Positions 24,394-37,224 are shown, counted from the stretch's first letter. The stretch: 64,000 nucleotides of DNA from Glycine soja (GCF_004193775.1 NC_041006.1:31177102-31241101), one strand, 5' to 3'. Made by a program: numbers and translations. The notes: generated by a model not told the origin, from the letters alone.

Positions 24394-24577
24394 CCAGAAG
24401 GTGAACTGAAGTTGAAGCTGAGAACAAAAACTAAAATAAAACATAGAAGGTATGATGTACTTTTTGAAACGTAGAATTATCAGTTATAATCAGAATTAGT
24501 TAAGGGATGTGAAACATTTGAAGAATTCGTTGATGATGGAGACATGTTTGAGAAATTAAGGAGACTGAGAAGTTTAC
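24144..24577 (-). other. 5'-UTR intron of the bHLH gene with (AT)n tract
   Basis: On the minus strand, a donor AAG|GTAAAC at 24577 and an acceptor AAGCAG at 24144 bracket an AT-rich segment. Only 16 bases of leader lie between the acceptor and the start codon. The intron holds a TA/CA microsatellite at 24324-24392. Prediction from splice consensus only. Confidence 0.6.
24324..24392. repeat. (AT)30(AC)4 microsatellite
   Basis: Uninterrupted AT run passing into ACACACAC, within the predicted 5'-UTR intron of the bHLH gene. Confidence 0.95.
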
Positions 24578-24693
24578 CTTAATTGATTGAAGAAAGAAAG
24601 AAAGGTAGAAGGCTCAGAAGATGAAGTGTTTGTTGTTGTGACAGTTGAGTGATGGGAGCAACGTTGGAACAAATTGGTGAAACTAAGAGAGTG

Positions 24694-24703
24694 TTTTATA
24701 AAG
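24694..24703 (-). promoter_or_regulatory. TATA box of the bHLH gene
   Basis: The minus strand reads CCTTTATAAAACACTC; transcription would start near 24665. A CACGTA half G-box-like sequence lies just upstream, near 24712. The distance to the predicted leader exon is normal for a plant promoter. Confidence 0.6.
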
Positions 24704-25003
24704 GGGCCGGGCACGTACACGCTTCGTTTATTTGGTGAAACTAAGAGTCTCTTTCTCTACCGATAACCATGGCCAGTGTGAATATGTTAATCTCATTTTC
24801 TTGGGTTAGTTCATAGTGCTGTTTGAAAAGTGGGCACTCCCTGTCTTCACTAACACCTTTCGTTTATTTGGTCAAATTGTGGGTTCTTTAATCTTTATTC
24901 GTGCCTTTGTTTGTTATGTCAGGTTTGCGACGACGTCAATAATTCGTCCATAGACAACGCAATAAATAACGCCAAAACACTTAATTGAACCCCCAATGAC
25001 GTG

Positions 25004-25062
<59 letters not shown>

Positions 25063-26141
25063 TTATCATGTTATTAAACGTGTCATTCCAAATAAACAAT
25101 TTATCTATCATAGTAATTATTTCAGAGGCCAAACTCTTCCATAATATCTTCTTCTTCTTTTTTTCATTGTGAGAGAATGGAAAGACAACCATAATAATAT
25201 GAGAAAGGATGTCAATGATATATTGAGATCTTCAATATTTTTTTATTAATAAATATTAATTATTAATTTCTAAATGAAAAAATCTCAAGATGTAATTTTT
25301 ATTTTTCTATTCCCTTTCATTATTAAATTAATCTTATAAATTATAACTTTTCTTAAGATTGCATCGAGTGAGTTCACAAATCTAAAATACAAACACACAA
25401 TTACAGTTATTCAATTAGTATTAGGAGATCCAACTAAAGAGAGCTGCTAAACAAAAATTTTGAGCCATCACAAGGAACCAGAACCATGTCCATAGCTTTA
25501 CCAAAAGAAAAAAGAACCCTGTCCAATTCATAGAAAGGATAAGATTCGACAATATTCCAATACCAGGGAGAATAACTCATTTCAAATATGATTCTATATC
25601 TTTATATAATATTTTCAATTGGAAAAATATTAGACAATGGGTAAATATATGTCAATACCAGGGAGTATTATTTACTATTTCATTAGTAATTGTTTTTTTT
25701 AACGTAATTGTTACCACAAGAAATTTTATGATTATTGTTGCATGCTTAACTTATATATCACTATAAGAATTAAATTTATAATGTCACAAGAAAATTTTAC
25801 GATTCTTGTCACATGTTCAACTTATTTATCACCGGAAGAAATTTTAGTTATTGGAGGCTTTGGTAGTTAATAATCACAAAAATCGTTGGTATAGAATCTA
25901 TTTCTTTCCTTTTTCTTTGTCACCACCCTAAAGAAAGAAACCCTTGGAGTGATGGTGGTCAATATTGGAAAACGAATTGGAATGTAGTTCTCCAATGTAA
26001 AAAATATGATAAATTACTTCTTCTATTAATCCTTATCTATTATTTCTAACTTGCACACCTATGTAACACCTCTAGTGATAATATAATAATTGACTGTTGT
26101 CACGTAATTGTTACATATCATTTATGTTATTTTCATGTGTC
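24704..26141. other. Promoter-proximal and intergenic AT-rich DNA
   Basis: Upstream region of the bHLH gene with an (AT)26 microsatellite at 25008-25060. No open frame with a recognisable product and no clear repeat structure was seen in the rest. Confidence 0.6.
25008..25060. repeat. (AT)26 microsatellite
   Basis: Pure AT run about 310 bp upstream of the bHLH TATA box. Confidence 0.95.
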
Positions 26142-27176
26142 TAAAAGTTTATTTTTCAATTTAGTCTCTAAATTTAACAACTTATTATTATTTTAGTTAT
26201 TAAATTTAACCACTTATTGATATTTTAGTTCTTAAACTTATTGTTGTGTGCCATCTATGTGGTTGGCATGTATTGTCATTATGGTCCCTTAAAGTACTTT
26301 TAAAAATTTAATTAAGTTATATGTTAGATGTAAATTATTGGCATAAACATTATCATATTTTCTAACTTCTATTTTTTACCCCTTCACATTTTGGCCCCTA
26401 TTTTTTTGGTATTTATAGTTTTTACATCATTGTTTATGAGTTGGGTATTAGAGGACATGACTCATTGGTGATACGAAAAACACATCATTTTCATTCCTTT
26501 GATCACGTTTGGAGTGTAGAGAGTGAACAATTTAAAGGATGAAAGAAGTGTAAGCCAGAGGGGTGAAATATGATCCATGCGATTGATATGGACACATGAT
26601 CGATGATCAAAGTGAAAGGATCAAGCATATAAAAAAAATTAAACAACAAAAGTTGTCTTCATGAACTACAAACCACAAGGTATATATAGACATCAAAGAA
26701 ATTTAAACGTAATGGTTACTTGAGAATGTTAGAAGAAACTATGCAAAAAAAATTTAATTGAATAGGATATAACTTCTTAAATAAGCTAGACAATGTTTAT
26801 TAAGAAAAAAATTAAATAATTTTTTAAGATATTTTTGTGTTATTTTCCCATTAAAATTGACATTTAATTTGAATAAATGACGAATTTAGCATGTAAGTGG
26901 TAGATGCAAAAGTCAAGATGAACTAGAAAGTGTGAAAGAGGAAGGTGAAAAGTATGAGAGATATGGAATGGAAGTAAGATAATATGGTGATGACTATATA
27001 TGTTAATAATTTACATACAACATGTGAGCTAATTAAAAATTTAAAAGTACTTTCAAGGACAAAAATGTAGTGCGTAGTTCATTATATAGATCAAAATGTC
27101 ACTAAATGATTAAATTTAGAAACTAAAATAACAATAAGTTCTAAGTTTAGAGACTAAATTAAAAAGTTAACTTTTA
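26142..27176. mobile_element. Long-inverted-repeat (foldback/MULE-like) element, about 1.03 kb
   Basis: The left arm from 26142 (TAAAAGTTTATTTTT, AATTTAGTCTCTAAAT) reappears inverted ending at 27176. The similarity continues for roughly 200 bp (to about 26344 and from about 27002), through segments such as AAGTACTTTTAAA and ATGTAAATTATT. The core has no identifiable gene. No convincing target duplication is visible; Mutator-like elements have arms of this length, which is only an analogy. Confidence 0.65.
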
Positions 27177-27365
27177 AACTTATTACAACCATGTCAATGA
27201 TAATGGGTGAGAGTTAAAGGTATGGCCAATTTATTGTAATTTTTGTATATTTAGAAACTAAATTCAAATCTTCTATATTTTAGGGATCAATCTTTCGGCT
27301 CCTTACACTTTTAGGGACTCAAATGAATATTTATGTAACAAAATTTCAATTTAGTATTTAAATGT

Positions 27366-27550
27366 GTAAAAAGTGTGACAATTACATCTTGTATACAACT
27401 AAATCATAATTTGGTGTCTAAATTTTACAACTTAATTAATATCAAATTGATTCTTAAAAATACAAGTTAAATTGAAATTAATCCTTAAATATTATAGTTT
27501 AATGATAAAATAGTCTCACAAATAGGACATACAATTGTCACACTTTTTAC
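27366..27550. mobile_element. 185-bp MITE with perfect 18-bp TIRs
   Basis: Ends GTAAAAAGTGTGACAATT and its exact inverse at 27533-27550. Both sides are flanked by AAATGT (27360-27365 and 27551-27556), a 6-bp target duplication. The body is AT-rich and non-coding. The superfamily is not obvious from a 6-bp duplication. Confidence 0.8.
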
Positions 27551-27556
27551 AAATGT

Positions 27557-27889
27557 ATATAGTAAATCAAGTAATTAAATTTAATAATTATTGGTTCTCT
27601 AGCTGGAGAATTCAAAACTAAGTATGAAGAGTTTATAATAACTCAGGCATCTTAGTTAACTAACATTAGTTAATAAAATTGGTATATTATTATTGTTTAA
27701 TTTTTTACAAATATAAAATTTCATTAATTAATCATTTTTATTAAGTAAACACAAGAATGAATTTTTTTATTAATTAAAAATTGTTCAACATTTTATCCCT
27801 TAACTTTATTTTATATAATATATTTTTGAAATATAAATCGATTTTAGTTACAAAATTATATATTTGTAAATATCTATTTTTAAAATTTG

Positions 27890-27922
<33 letters not shown>

Positions 27923-29669
27923 AATGATATCGCATAATTTAATAATTAAATTTATCAAAATATTATTTTAAAATAAATATTACACTGAGGACGTGTATAT
28001 GTGGTCTATCTTTATTTTTTCTTTTGAAGGAATACGATGTATCCTTATAAAGAAAACAAAAAATGAGATTTGGCGTAGCTAGCTTCGTATTAAAATTACA
28101 CGTGAATAACATGCATTTGACTCCCGGTTCCAGTTGACCGGCGAATATCCTGACAAAATCTTACAGGCTAGTTCCTTTACTTTCGTGTTTCAACCATCTC
28201 TCATAAAATAATTTTCGTTTTGTTTGTTGTTTGATGATTGATGTTATCCGGTAAAATAATATACTTTATTAAATTTTCCTTTATAGTGAACATTTAATTT
28301 TAAATAATGTCCGGTCCTTTATATAAAAAAAATTAAAATTTGTTTTCCTAAGTATGAGAAACATAAACTAATTAATATATTAAATTTTCTTTTATATTTT
28401 TATTTAGTCTGAAGTTTATTAATAAGACATCTACTCATTTTACATTAAAGTTGATGTATTAATTGGTCGATTAACAATATAAGTCACACTTATTAGCTTA
28501 TAATATCATTAGATATAATCACTACTTTAATCATCTAATTCTATGAACTTTTTGAAATAAAATTTAAAATTTGGATATTATTAATTAAAAATATATTTTT
28601 TTATCTCTATATTTTCAGTCAATCTTGAGTTTATTTCTTGTGCTTTCAAATCGATGTTTTAATCCCTATACATGAAAAAAAATAAGTGAATTTAGTTCCT
28701 GCATATTAATGGCATTAGCTCTGTTTATGATGTCGTGATTTATGGTGGATTTAGTGTTAATCTTTTTGTGACAAACATATTTTTGTCACTGTTAATAAAA
28801 TTATAGAGATAATTTATTTTGTTATTATTATGAATAATATTAGTGACAGAATAAAATTTAGTCACTAGTAATTTAGTATCAAGCTTTATTTTCATTATTA
28901 TTTTTAATTCACTAAAAATCACATTGTTTCTGGTTAAATACTCTAAAAATTAAATTTTAAAACTTTTTCTAATTTAATAATTATTGATGGATTTATCCCA
29001 AATGCATTCCTACAACCCTATGCTACAAAGCACAAAGAAAGGAGACAAATTTTAAAACCAGTAGCTGCACTAAAAGCCACCATAGGATCGTGAACAAGTA
29101 GCTTCTCCCCAATCTCAAATTTTCGTAACACTATAATATTTGCAACACTTTGCATTGCCCTCTACTACATAATCTCTTCAACGCCACCCAGTATATTTTG
29201 TGCTTCTTCATTTTCTTCATTCCCACCCCATCAAAACAAAAATTAAACAAAAGTTTATAAATAATACCTTTTAGAATCTGAAAAAATGGAAAAAAAATAA
29301 ATGGGAAGGAACGACAAGACTGATTTATTAATTAGGATAAATTAATCAATAGGTGTCCTTAATCTTGTATTTTTTTTATGGTTTCAAGCCACCTCGAATT
29401 AACTTCAATGACTCAAAATTACAAAAAAAAAAAATTACAAGATTAAAGAACTGGTTACTTTTTTTATTTAGAAATGTATTAATTAAAAATTGTTAAATAA
29501 TTCATAAACCTACTAATTTATTTAACCTAGTATTTAAAAACCCACCTATCCCTAATTGAAATAACTTCTAAAGTGAAGAACATAATATAATAAATAAATA
29601 GAATAAATGTACCTTATTTATTGACTCACCACATAATGAATAAAAATATGATATTATATATTTTTTTCT
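27557..29669. other. AT-rich intergenic DNA
   Basis: No supported gene. It contains a (TA)n run at about 27890-27917 and short A/T tracts. A 60-codon frame at 28740-28922 (minus) has no recognisable features and is judged random. Confidence 0.6.
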
Positions 29670-30173
29670 TAATTGTGTTTTTGATCCCTAGATATTGAAA
29701 TTATGTGATTTTAATATTCAAGTTTTCAAGTGTGTCAATTGAATATTTTTGGTATCATAAATGTATAATTTTAATCCTCTAAGTTTTGATTGCACCAAGT
29801 GGATCCCTCGGATATCACAATTATATGATTTTAATTCATTTGTCAATTAAAATTTATTAATGTGACAATTTTTAATGATTTATAACCTGATGTAAAATTT
29901 ACATGATGATATCTGATTGATATGGTGGTTAATTTGACATGTTTATGTGGTTGTTAATTTGACATGTGCGAATTTAGTCTTTCGAGTTTCATAATGGTAT
30001 ATGATTTTAGTTTTCAAAATTTATAATTATACAATTATAATATATCTCAAATACTAATTTGGTGTGTTAATATTATATTCAAATTGTAATTTAAAAGACT
30101 AAAATCACAAAATTATAAAATTAAAAGATTAAAATCATACAATTATAATATTCAAAATGTCAAAAACACGATT
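29670..30173. mobile_element. Inverted-repeat (MITE-like) element, about 500 bp
   Basis: The left end TAATTGTGTTTTTGATC followed by TTATGTGATTTTAAT matches the inverted right end (AAATCGTGTTTTTGACA followed by TTGTATGATTTTAAT). The arms are diverged, roughly 45-50 bp recognisable, and the core is AT-rich. No clear target duplication. Confidence 0.5.
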
Positions 30174-32369
30174 TGAAATTATGAACCACTTAAAATATTG
30201 AATCAATTAAAGTGTCATTATCATATCATATTGATGTCATCATGTAAGTGATATGCCATCAATTAATACCACATTTGCAATATTTAAGATACTTAAGATA
30301 CCCAGTGGACACAATTAAAATCTGAAGAGTAATTTCTCACATTTGCAATACCTGAAACTTGTGAAATTAAAAGTTTAATTAAGTGTATCTTATATTATTT
30401 GATTTTTTTTTTTTACCGTAATCTCGAAAGGGACCCAAAGGATTTGTGAAAAAGAGAAGAAATAAAATATGAAGTCGTGTTAAATTCTTTCGTTCTAGAA
30501 GTTTTTTACAGAGATTAGACAGCAATGATAAACAGTAAGATTCGAGACACGTAGGAAAGAAACTGTAGATGCTTGAGTTGACACAAAGTAACCGCCGTTG
30601 CAAACGGATCATCGATCACGATTTACGAACAACAATGTGGATGCCAGACCCTTGCTCCGATCAAACGGGAATGGCAAATACTGCCTGTACCTCACCAACA
30701 TGTTTCTCAACAATTATTTTCTACTACGTAGCTTTTCAAACATTACCTAGTATTCCTCATTCCCAAGCCTCGACACTGTGTTTACACGTTGTGACATTGC
30801 AATTTCAAAGAAGAAAAGGTCCAAACATATGATAAAATAAAATTAAAAAAAAACAAAGAAGATCATTGCGGGATTTTAATTAAGCTTTTCAACGAATCAG
30901 GAAATGCTGATTTTTCGCTCCTAATGAGCGCTATAAATATTTTAATTATAACCTTCACAATACCGTGCCGGTTGACAATGTAATGTGTGTAACCAGAATA
31001 ATAAGCTAAAGCTCCTTTTTTACCTCTTTCTCTCCGAATTTTCAGTTGTTCGCAAACACGTTTGTGATTTGTCGCTTTTGTTTCTTTTCTTGTCCCGCTT
31101 AATTTTCCTTTCTGTATTTTGTTGGCAGATACGTAAAATGTTAAAATAGATGGATTTTGACTCTTTCAGGTTGACAACTACTTCAATTCTTTGTTTGACA
31201 CCCGAGAAAAGACGGAAAAACAATGATAAAAATTGTGCACCATAAAGGCATGCATGGAGGTAGCATAGTTGATTTTCATCATTGCGAGGAAAAACAATGA
31301 TAAATAGACTTATGGGAAAGAAAAAGGAAGCAAAAACGAAAGTCTACAGTTACTAACTTTATGGGTACGGAAGGGTTCAGGGTCCCACAACACATAAACC
31401 TTTTTTTTGGCTACATTTTTTAAAGGTCCAAAAGTACGGTAGCGGTGTACGACTATGAGGAGTCGGTGAATGCATGACGCCGCGTAGTACTAGCAATTAG
31501 GTCAAGCGTTGAGTGCTGAAGCTCCACTCGGTTGTTGATCTGACCATTCGCTATGAAACCAAAATCCCAACATATATGCCAATTAATTTCTCCGGCTACT
31601 ACCTTCATTCATACTCGAGGTGGTTGGCTGTTCTATGCATGAGTGGCAAAGGACATGGTAGGGAACGCCTTACTTTTTTTTTCTTCTTCTTTTATTTGAA
31701 GGTGGCAGTATTAGCCAATACATCAGAATTCAGGGGGGGGGGGGGGGGGGGGGTCCTCTTGGTATGAAAAAAAAATGGAACAGAAATATATAGATGAGTA
31801 CTAAAGTGAAAATTACAAATAAAAAATTAAGTATGTCGGTGCAAATATCCAATAAATAACTCAATGAGTGTTATTCAATAGATAACAAACATTGTAAACA
31901 TTAAATTTGTGAAAAAAGACTAGAGTTTGATCCTTACATAATATATTCTTGGAGAGAAATAATCAATTTAAAGTATAACTAAACCTTGAATCAATGATTA
32001 ATTTCATAATCTGCTTAAAGGATCGAAGCTTATGAGAATTTTCGGGATTTCACCAATGAACTTAGGGAAATATCTCATGAACTCTTTATGGTGGTTACCA
32101 ATAAAAATAATATGCGAGAAATAAAATAGAAATCAATAATCAAACCTATTACTCACCTTCATTGAACAATCAAACAGATCCTACAAATAACTTTAAAATA
32201 ATTATTTTTTTTTATTTTTTTAATCTAACAATCTTAACGAATGATTCATCTTTAACCATTTAAATTAAAAGAAAATAAGTAGTGGGGATAGGAAGTAACT
32301 ATTAATTACTCTTGAAATAAATTGATTTTGCTCCTTTTATATACATACATGTATACACACACATATATA
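30174..32369. other. Intergenic DNA with unassigned short frames
   Basis: Contains a 21-G run at 31733-31753. The open frames here (30569-30832 plus; 30379-30612, 31020-31223 minus; 31513-31767 plus, the last running through the G-run) show no domain, signal or splice context that I recognise, so none is called as a gene. Confidence 0.5.
31733..31753. repeat. Poly(G) run of 21
   Basis: Twenty-one consecutive G on the plus strand in an AT-rich setting. It could form G-quadruplex-like structure or be an error-prone assembly spot. Confidence 0.85.
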
Positions 32370-33023
32370 GAACATATCATATGAGAATGATCATCTTATG
32401 TAAAAATGAGAATGATTGATCTCAACTGTTAGATTAAAATGAAAAACTAAGATTAAAATATTTTAAATTCAAATTAAAAACCCATTTAACCATAAAATCT
32501 TTATAAAATTTATTAAACAAAAAATCAAATATCTTAAAATTTTAATTTATGTCAAGATTGTCATTACAATTACCACCAACACTGTGATTGTTACCATGAC
32601 CACTGTCGTCACCACCACCATCACCACTGCCACCAACGATGGTGACAACAACGACCATGTTGGTGGCGACAACGGTAGTCATGACGATGGTGGCGGCGGT
32701 AGTAACAACGAAAGTAATCATATTGGTGGTGCGACGGTTGACAATCATGGTGATGATTACGGTGGCGGTCATGATAGTTGTGATGAAAATGGTCATGACA
32801 ATGATGGTGGTCATGGTAATGATAGGTTTGAGATATTGTAAGATGCCATAAATTAATCTTTAAGATACTTGATTTCTATTTGATAAATCTTATCGAGATT
32901 CTATTGTTAAATGGGGTTTTAATTTGAATTTAAAATATTTTAATCTTAATCTTTCATTTTAATCTAACTATTAAGATTAACCATTCTCATTCTCACATAA
33001 AATAATTATTCTCATATAATATG
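32370..33023. mobile_element. Foldback element A with trinucleotide-repeat core
   Basis: Arms of about 190 bp (starting GAACATATCATATGAG; ending inverted at 33023) share blocks such as AGATTAAAATATTTTAAATTC and AAAATCTTTATAA. The core (about 32575-32830) is a degenerate trinucleotide array that switches from ACC/ATC-type to GGT/GAT-type units. Open frames in it are V/T/M or G/D-rich artefacts. It abuts a related second copy. Confidence 0.7.
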
Positions 33024-33594
33024 ACGTTTCATATGAGAGAATGATCCTCTTATGTGAAAATGAGAACAATCATTTTCATCCATTAAATTAAAATGAAAGG
33101 TCAAGATTAAAATATTTTAAATTCAAATTAAAGTTTCATTTAATCGTAAAATCTCTATAAGATTTATAAAATAGAAAATCAAATATTTTAAAGATTTAAT
33201 TTATGTCACTGGCGGCAGTGGAGATCATGTTGGTGGCGACGATAATGGTCACGATGACAATCACGACGATGGTGATAGCAGCAACGGCGGTGATGATGGT
33301 GGCGACGACGATGGTCATGACAATGATCACGATGATGGTGACAACGACAACAACGATGATCATGTTGGTGGTGACGAAGGTGATCATGATGGCGATAGTG
33401 GTGGTTGTGATAGCAATCTTAATGTAAATTAAATCTTTAAAATATTTAATTTTCTGTTTGGTAACTCTCACAAAGATTTTATGGTTACATGAGATTTTAA
33501 TTTGAATTTAAAATATGATCTTTCATTTTAATTTAATGGATGAGAATGACTGTTTTAATCCTCACATAAGAGGGTCATTCTCATATGAAATGTC
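33023..33594. mobile_element. Foldback element B, tandem relative of A
   Basis: Begins GACGTTTCATATGAGAG and ends with the near inverse CTCATATGAAATGTC at 33594. Arms of about 180 bp are homologous to those of element A, and the core (33205-33420) is a GGT/GAT/GAC-type degenerate trinucleotide array. It is non-coding. Confidence 0.7.
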
Positions 33595-33644
33595 CCTCCT
33601 CTCTCTCTCTATATATATACATATATATATAAAGAGGGGGAATT

Positions 33645-33771
33645 AAGTTACTTTTTTAAGACTAACTCTTCATTCTTATCATTCATTTTCTTGAATCTAA
33701 TGGTTAAATTATAAGAAAATGAATGATAAAAATGAAAAATAACTTTAAAAGAGTTATCCTTAGAATAACTT
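33645..33771. mobile_element. Small MITE-like inverted repeat, 127 bp
   Basis: AAGTTACTTTTTTAAG and AAGTTATTCTAAGGATAACT-type ends are inverted relatives, and the middle holds TCATTCATTTTCTT against AAGAAAATGAATGA, so most of the segment can fold on itself. No duplication was verified. Confidence 0.45.
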
Positions 33772-33789
33772 GATCTCTCCTCTCCCACC

Positions 33790-33962
<173 letters not shown>

Positions 33963-36009
33963 GGAATAAATACTATTATAAAAAAAAGGAACAAACACTA
34001 GATTTTACATCATGAATTGCCAAGATTAACATACAAATATCAAGTGGATTTTTTTAAAAGTTACAAGATATTTTTATGTAGTTATATAATATTGAATTTT
34101 GATTATTTATGTATGAATTTGTTTGTCTCATGCTTATTGTTTTATTCTCATAAAAACAATTTTCTCAGTAGACATGCTCTAGAGCTACTACAAAAATATT
34201 ATTTTATGACACAGGCTTGAAGAGGGTTGTATAAGACAATGTGGTAAAAAATGTACACCACTTCAACCAATCTATCCAAAGCGATAAGATAAGTCAAACT
34301 CACTCCTTAGTCCCACAAAAGGCAGATTCTGGAGGGAGAAAGAGCATATTTAGTGAATTTTTTATTATTTGGAAAAATAAAAATATGTATTATAACCATT
34401 ATATTAAAATTAATTATTCAAATTGTGTATTCAATTCTAAATCGCATGTGTTTTAAAGGCATTATAAATCCCATCTTATCTTTTAAAAATCTCAATATGA
34501 ATTTCAATTAGAAAAAAGAAAATAAAAATTAGGCAGTATTTAAATAAAAATAGATAACTTGAATAGACAATTTTAATTTTATAATTAAATATTTTTTATC
34601 AGATAATTAAATATTTATTATCTATCACATAACCAAGACTTATTGTTTCGTATGTTTCCTATACAGAGAGAGACGTAATTTTCTTGTTCAATATTATTTA
34701 ATTTTTGCTATCATGTATTTAAGTGATTGTAAAAATATAACATTACTTTTAAGTATATAGTGGCTTAATTTTAACAACATTTTTTAGTTGTTTAGTCGTA
34801 CTTGTTAACAAACACTACAAAATAGTCTCTCTTATTGGTCATCTATGTACGTAAATGGGTCGGGGTATTCCCGTATTCCTTTGTACCCTTCATTAATATA
34901 TATATTTTTCTGACAAAAAAAATACTACAAAATATAATTTCTGAATTCCGATTCTACCCTACCATGCTTGTGATATGAAGATGATAATTTATTTATTTTT
35001 GTTCTGATATGAAGATAATCATTGTTGCCGTTGTATTGGCCTATATTCTTCTTTTCGTCCAATCTTTTGCGGTCCTCCATCCTCTTTTTATCACGTGCAA
35101 ATTATAATTGTCATGCTAGTGAATGAAGATAATCATTACAGGATTGTATTTGTTTCTCTAATGATAATATAATGGTATTGTTATCAGTATAACCTTTTTG
35201 AATTGTGTAACAATTGTCTTTGGACAATGATACATGCACTGCCCATTTTGTGTACAGTTGCATAAATAATAAAACAATAACATTGTTTTAAGGGATGTAA
35301 AAATAAAAAATAAAATGAATAAAAGATGAAGATAAATGAAAATTTGCTATAATAAGTGTTAACAAGTCTCTAAATAGTTAATGACATGAAATTTGCTAGC
35401 GGATAAAAAAAATTAACAATATATTTTTAAAAAAATTACCCACAGATATTTATTCAAATTCCTTGATGGTATGATAAATCATTAGACTCTCAAATATTAT
35501 TGTTATGTCATTAGTTAATGTTATAACTTAAAAAAAAACTAAAAAGGATAGATAAAGAAAAGGTTCAAGAACTACGACTTATCAAAATTTAGATTAGGGA
35601 TTAAAAATATAAATCTAGAAAATTTAAGAAAAAAATCTATTTTAAATTGACAGTAAACTCTCTATGTCTCTCTATTATATAAATCCTTTTAAATTTAAAA
35701 GTTACTATCATTTTTAAATAATTTAATTAAACTACATTAATAGTATAAATAGATTTATTATTCATTTATAAATTGTCATGTAGGTAAAATTGTTGAATTT
35801 TGTAATAATTATTTTAAAAGTGGTATCTAAATTTATTTATAATTAATGACAGTATAAAAATCTTTACATTGAACACATATACAGATCAAAGAATTTCTAA
35901 TTTAGATGGATAGGAAGAGATAGAATAAAATAAATAATAACAAAATTTTATTATTTAACATAAAATAAAAACTAATAAAACTTGACTAAACATATTTTTC
36001 TTTTAATTT
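33963..36009. other. AT-rich intergenic DNA
   Basis: No gene supported. It holds one recognisable insertion at 34825-34923 (non-LTR retroelement tail). The remainder is AT-rich with short A-runs. The end from about 36000 joins the palindrome described next. Confidence 0.55.
34825..34923 (+). mobile_element. 99-bp 5'-truncated non-LTR element tail
   Basis: Ends TTTTTCTGACAAAAAAAAT and is flanked by an 11-bp exact duplication ACTACAAAATA (34814-34824 and 34924-34934). A short body with an A-rich 3' end and a long target duplication is the signature of L1-mediated insertion. It could be a truncated LINE or a SINE fragment. Confidence 0.7.
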
Positions 36010-36132
36010 CGAAGAAAAAGAAGCTGACGACGTTCATTCTAATCGAAATGATCATGATGAAGGAGAATTGATTAACATCGTCTAATGTAATTTTCTGCAG
36101 AGACAGAGGTCACCAAAGCAAGTAAGTGACAA

Positions 36133-36640
36133 CTACATTTTTCTCTGATTGAGGCATCGGTTTTTTGTTTTAGATGGTATCCTTAGGACTTCATACAGCT
36201 CATGTTTGTCGCCAGTTTCATCATCCACCACCCTTTTCTTCTCTGTCTTCTCACATTTATTGTTGTTAAACCCATATTTATGCCTTCTTCCCTTCATGTC
36301 TTGTTTTATCACAACTTTAGTTGAATCTCCTATCTTCAGCATAGTTGAATCTCCTGCCTTATTCTCCAATGACACACTTTGATGGCCTGTATCTCTTTTC
36401 TTCGTATGTTCTAGTGCTTCAGCTTCAGAATGCATAAAGCAATCAGAATTTTCCAGTGATTACCAAAGGCTTTTGCATCAACATTGACACTCTCCACCCT
36501 CTTTGGTTTATGCTTCTGTGCTGCATTCCGTGCTTTCTTGTTATAAATCTTAGCTTTATTAGAGGTTGCACTAGAACGATCAACACCAATCTGTGCTTCT
36601 TCCTCGTCTACCAACTCAATATCTTTCCTTTCAACTTTTG
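36133..36640 (-). pseudogene. Left-arm copy of transposon-associated ORF (unknown function)
   Basis: Minus-strand frames read a segment starting KDIELVDEEEAQIG, through HKPKRVESVNVDAKAFG, then after a frame change EHTKKRDTGHQSVSLE, VVIKQDMKGRRHKYGF and KKRVVDDETGDKHELYEVL, ending RCLNQRKM and a stop. It is hydrophilic and lysine/glutamate-rich; no family is recognised. It is the mirror copy of 36671-37177 and cannot be independent of it. Confidence 0.5.
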
Positions 36641-36670
36641 TTTTGTAAATTACAGTGTAGTTTACAAAAA

Positions 36671-37177
36671 CAAAGGTGAAACGAAAGATATTGAGCTGGT
36701 AGAGGAGGAACATGCACGGATTGGTGCTGATCCTTCTAGTGAGACCTCCAATAAATCTGAGAATTATAAGGAGGAAGCACGGAATGCAACACAAAAGCAT
36801 AAACCAAAGAAGGTAGAGAGTGTCAACGCTGATGCAGAAGCCTTTGGTGATCACTGGAAAATTCTGATGACTCTATGCATTGTGAAGCTGAACCACTAGA
36901 ACATACAAAGAAAAGAGATACAGGCCATCAAAGTGTGTCATTGGAGAATAAGACAGGAAATTCAACTATGCTGAAGATAGGAGATTCAGCTAAAGTTGTG
37001 ATAAAACAAGACATGAAGGGAAGAAGGCATATATATGGGTTTAACAACAATAAACGTGAGAAGACAGAGAAGAAAAGGGTGGTGGATGATGAAACTGGCG
37101 ACAAACATGAGCTGTATGAAGTCCTAAGGATACCATCTAAAACAAAAAACCGATGCCTCAATCAGAGAAAAATGTAG
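36671..37177 (+). pseudogene. Right-arm copy of transposon-associated ORF (unknown function)
   Basis: The plus-strand copy: KDIELVEEEHARIGADPSSE, HKPKKVESVNADAEAFGDHW, frame change, EHTKKRDTGHQSVSLENKTG, then KQDMKGRRHIYGFNNNKREK and the same C-terminus. It runs convergently toward the DUF4216-type fragment ending at 37225, with 48 bp between stops. The original gene start is lost at the palindrome centre: upstream translation simply reads antisense of the other arm. No domain recognised. Confidence 0.5.
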
Positions 37178-37224
37178 TTGTCACTTACTTGCTTTGGTGA
37201 CCTCTGTCTCTGTAGAAAATTACA

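Noticed and set aside
30569..30832. 87-codon frame as a possible small gene
   Set aside because: No promoter context, splice support, domain or localisation signal was recognised; length is within chance for this composition.
32542..33471. Several open frames on both strands rich in V, T, M, G and D
   Set aside because: They are translations of degenerate GGT/GAT trinucleotide arrays in foldback elements; both strands are open because the repeat lacks stops.
34813..34934. CACTACAAAA-like string resembling a CACTA terminus
   Set aside because: The same 11 bases occur on both sides of an A-tailed insertion in direct, not inverted, orientation, so it is a target duplication.
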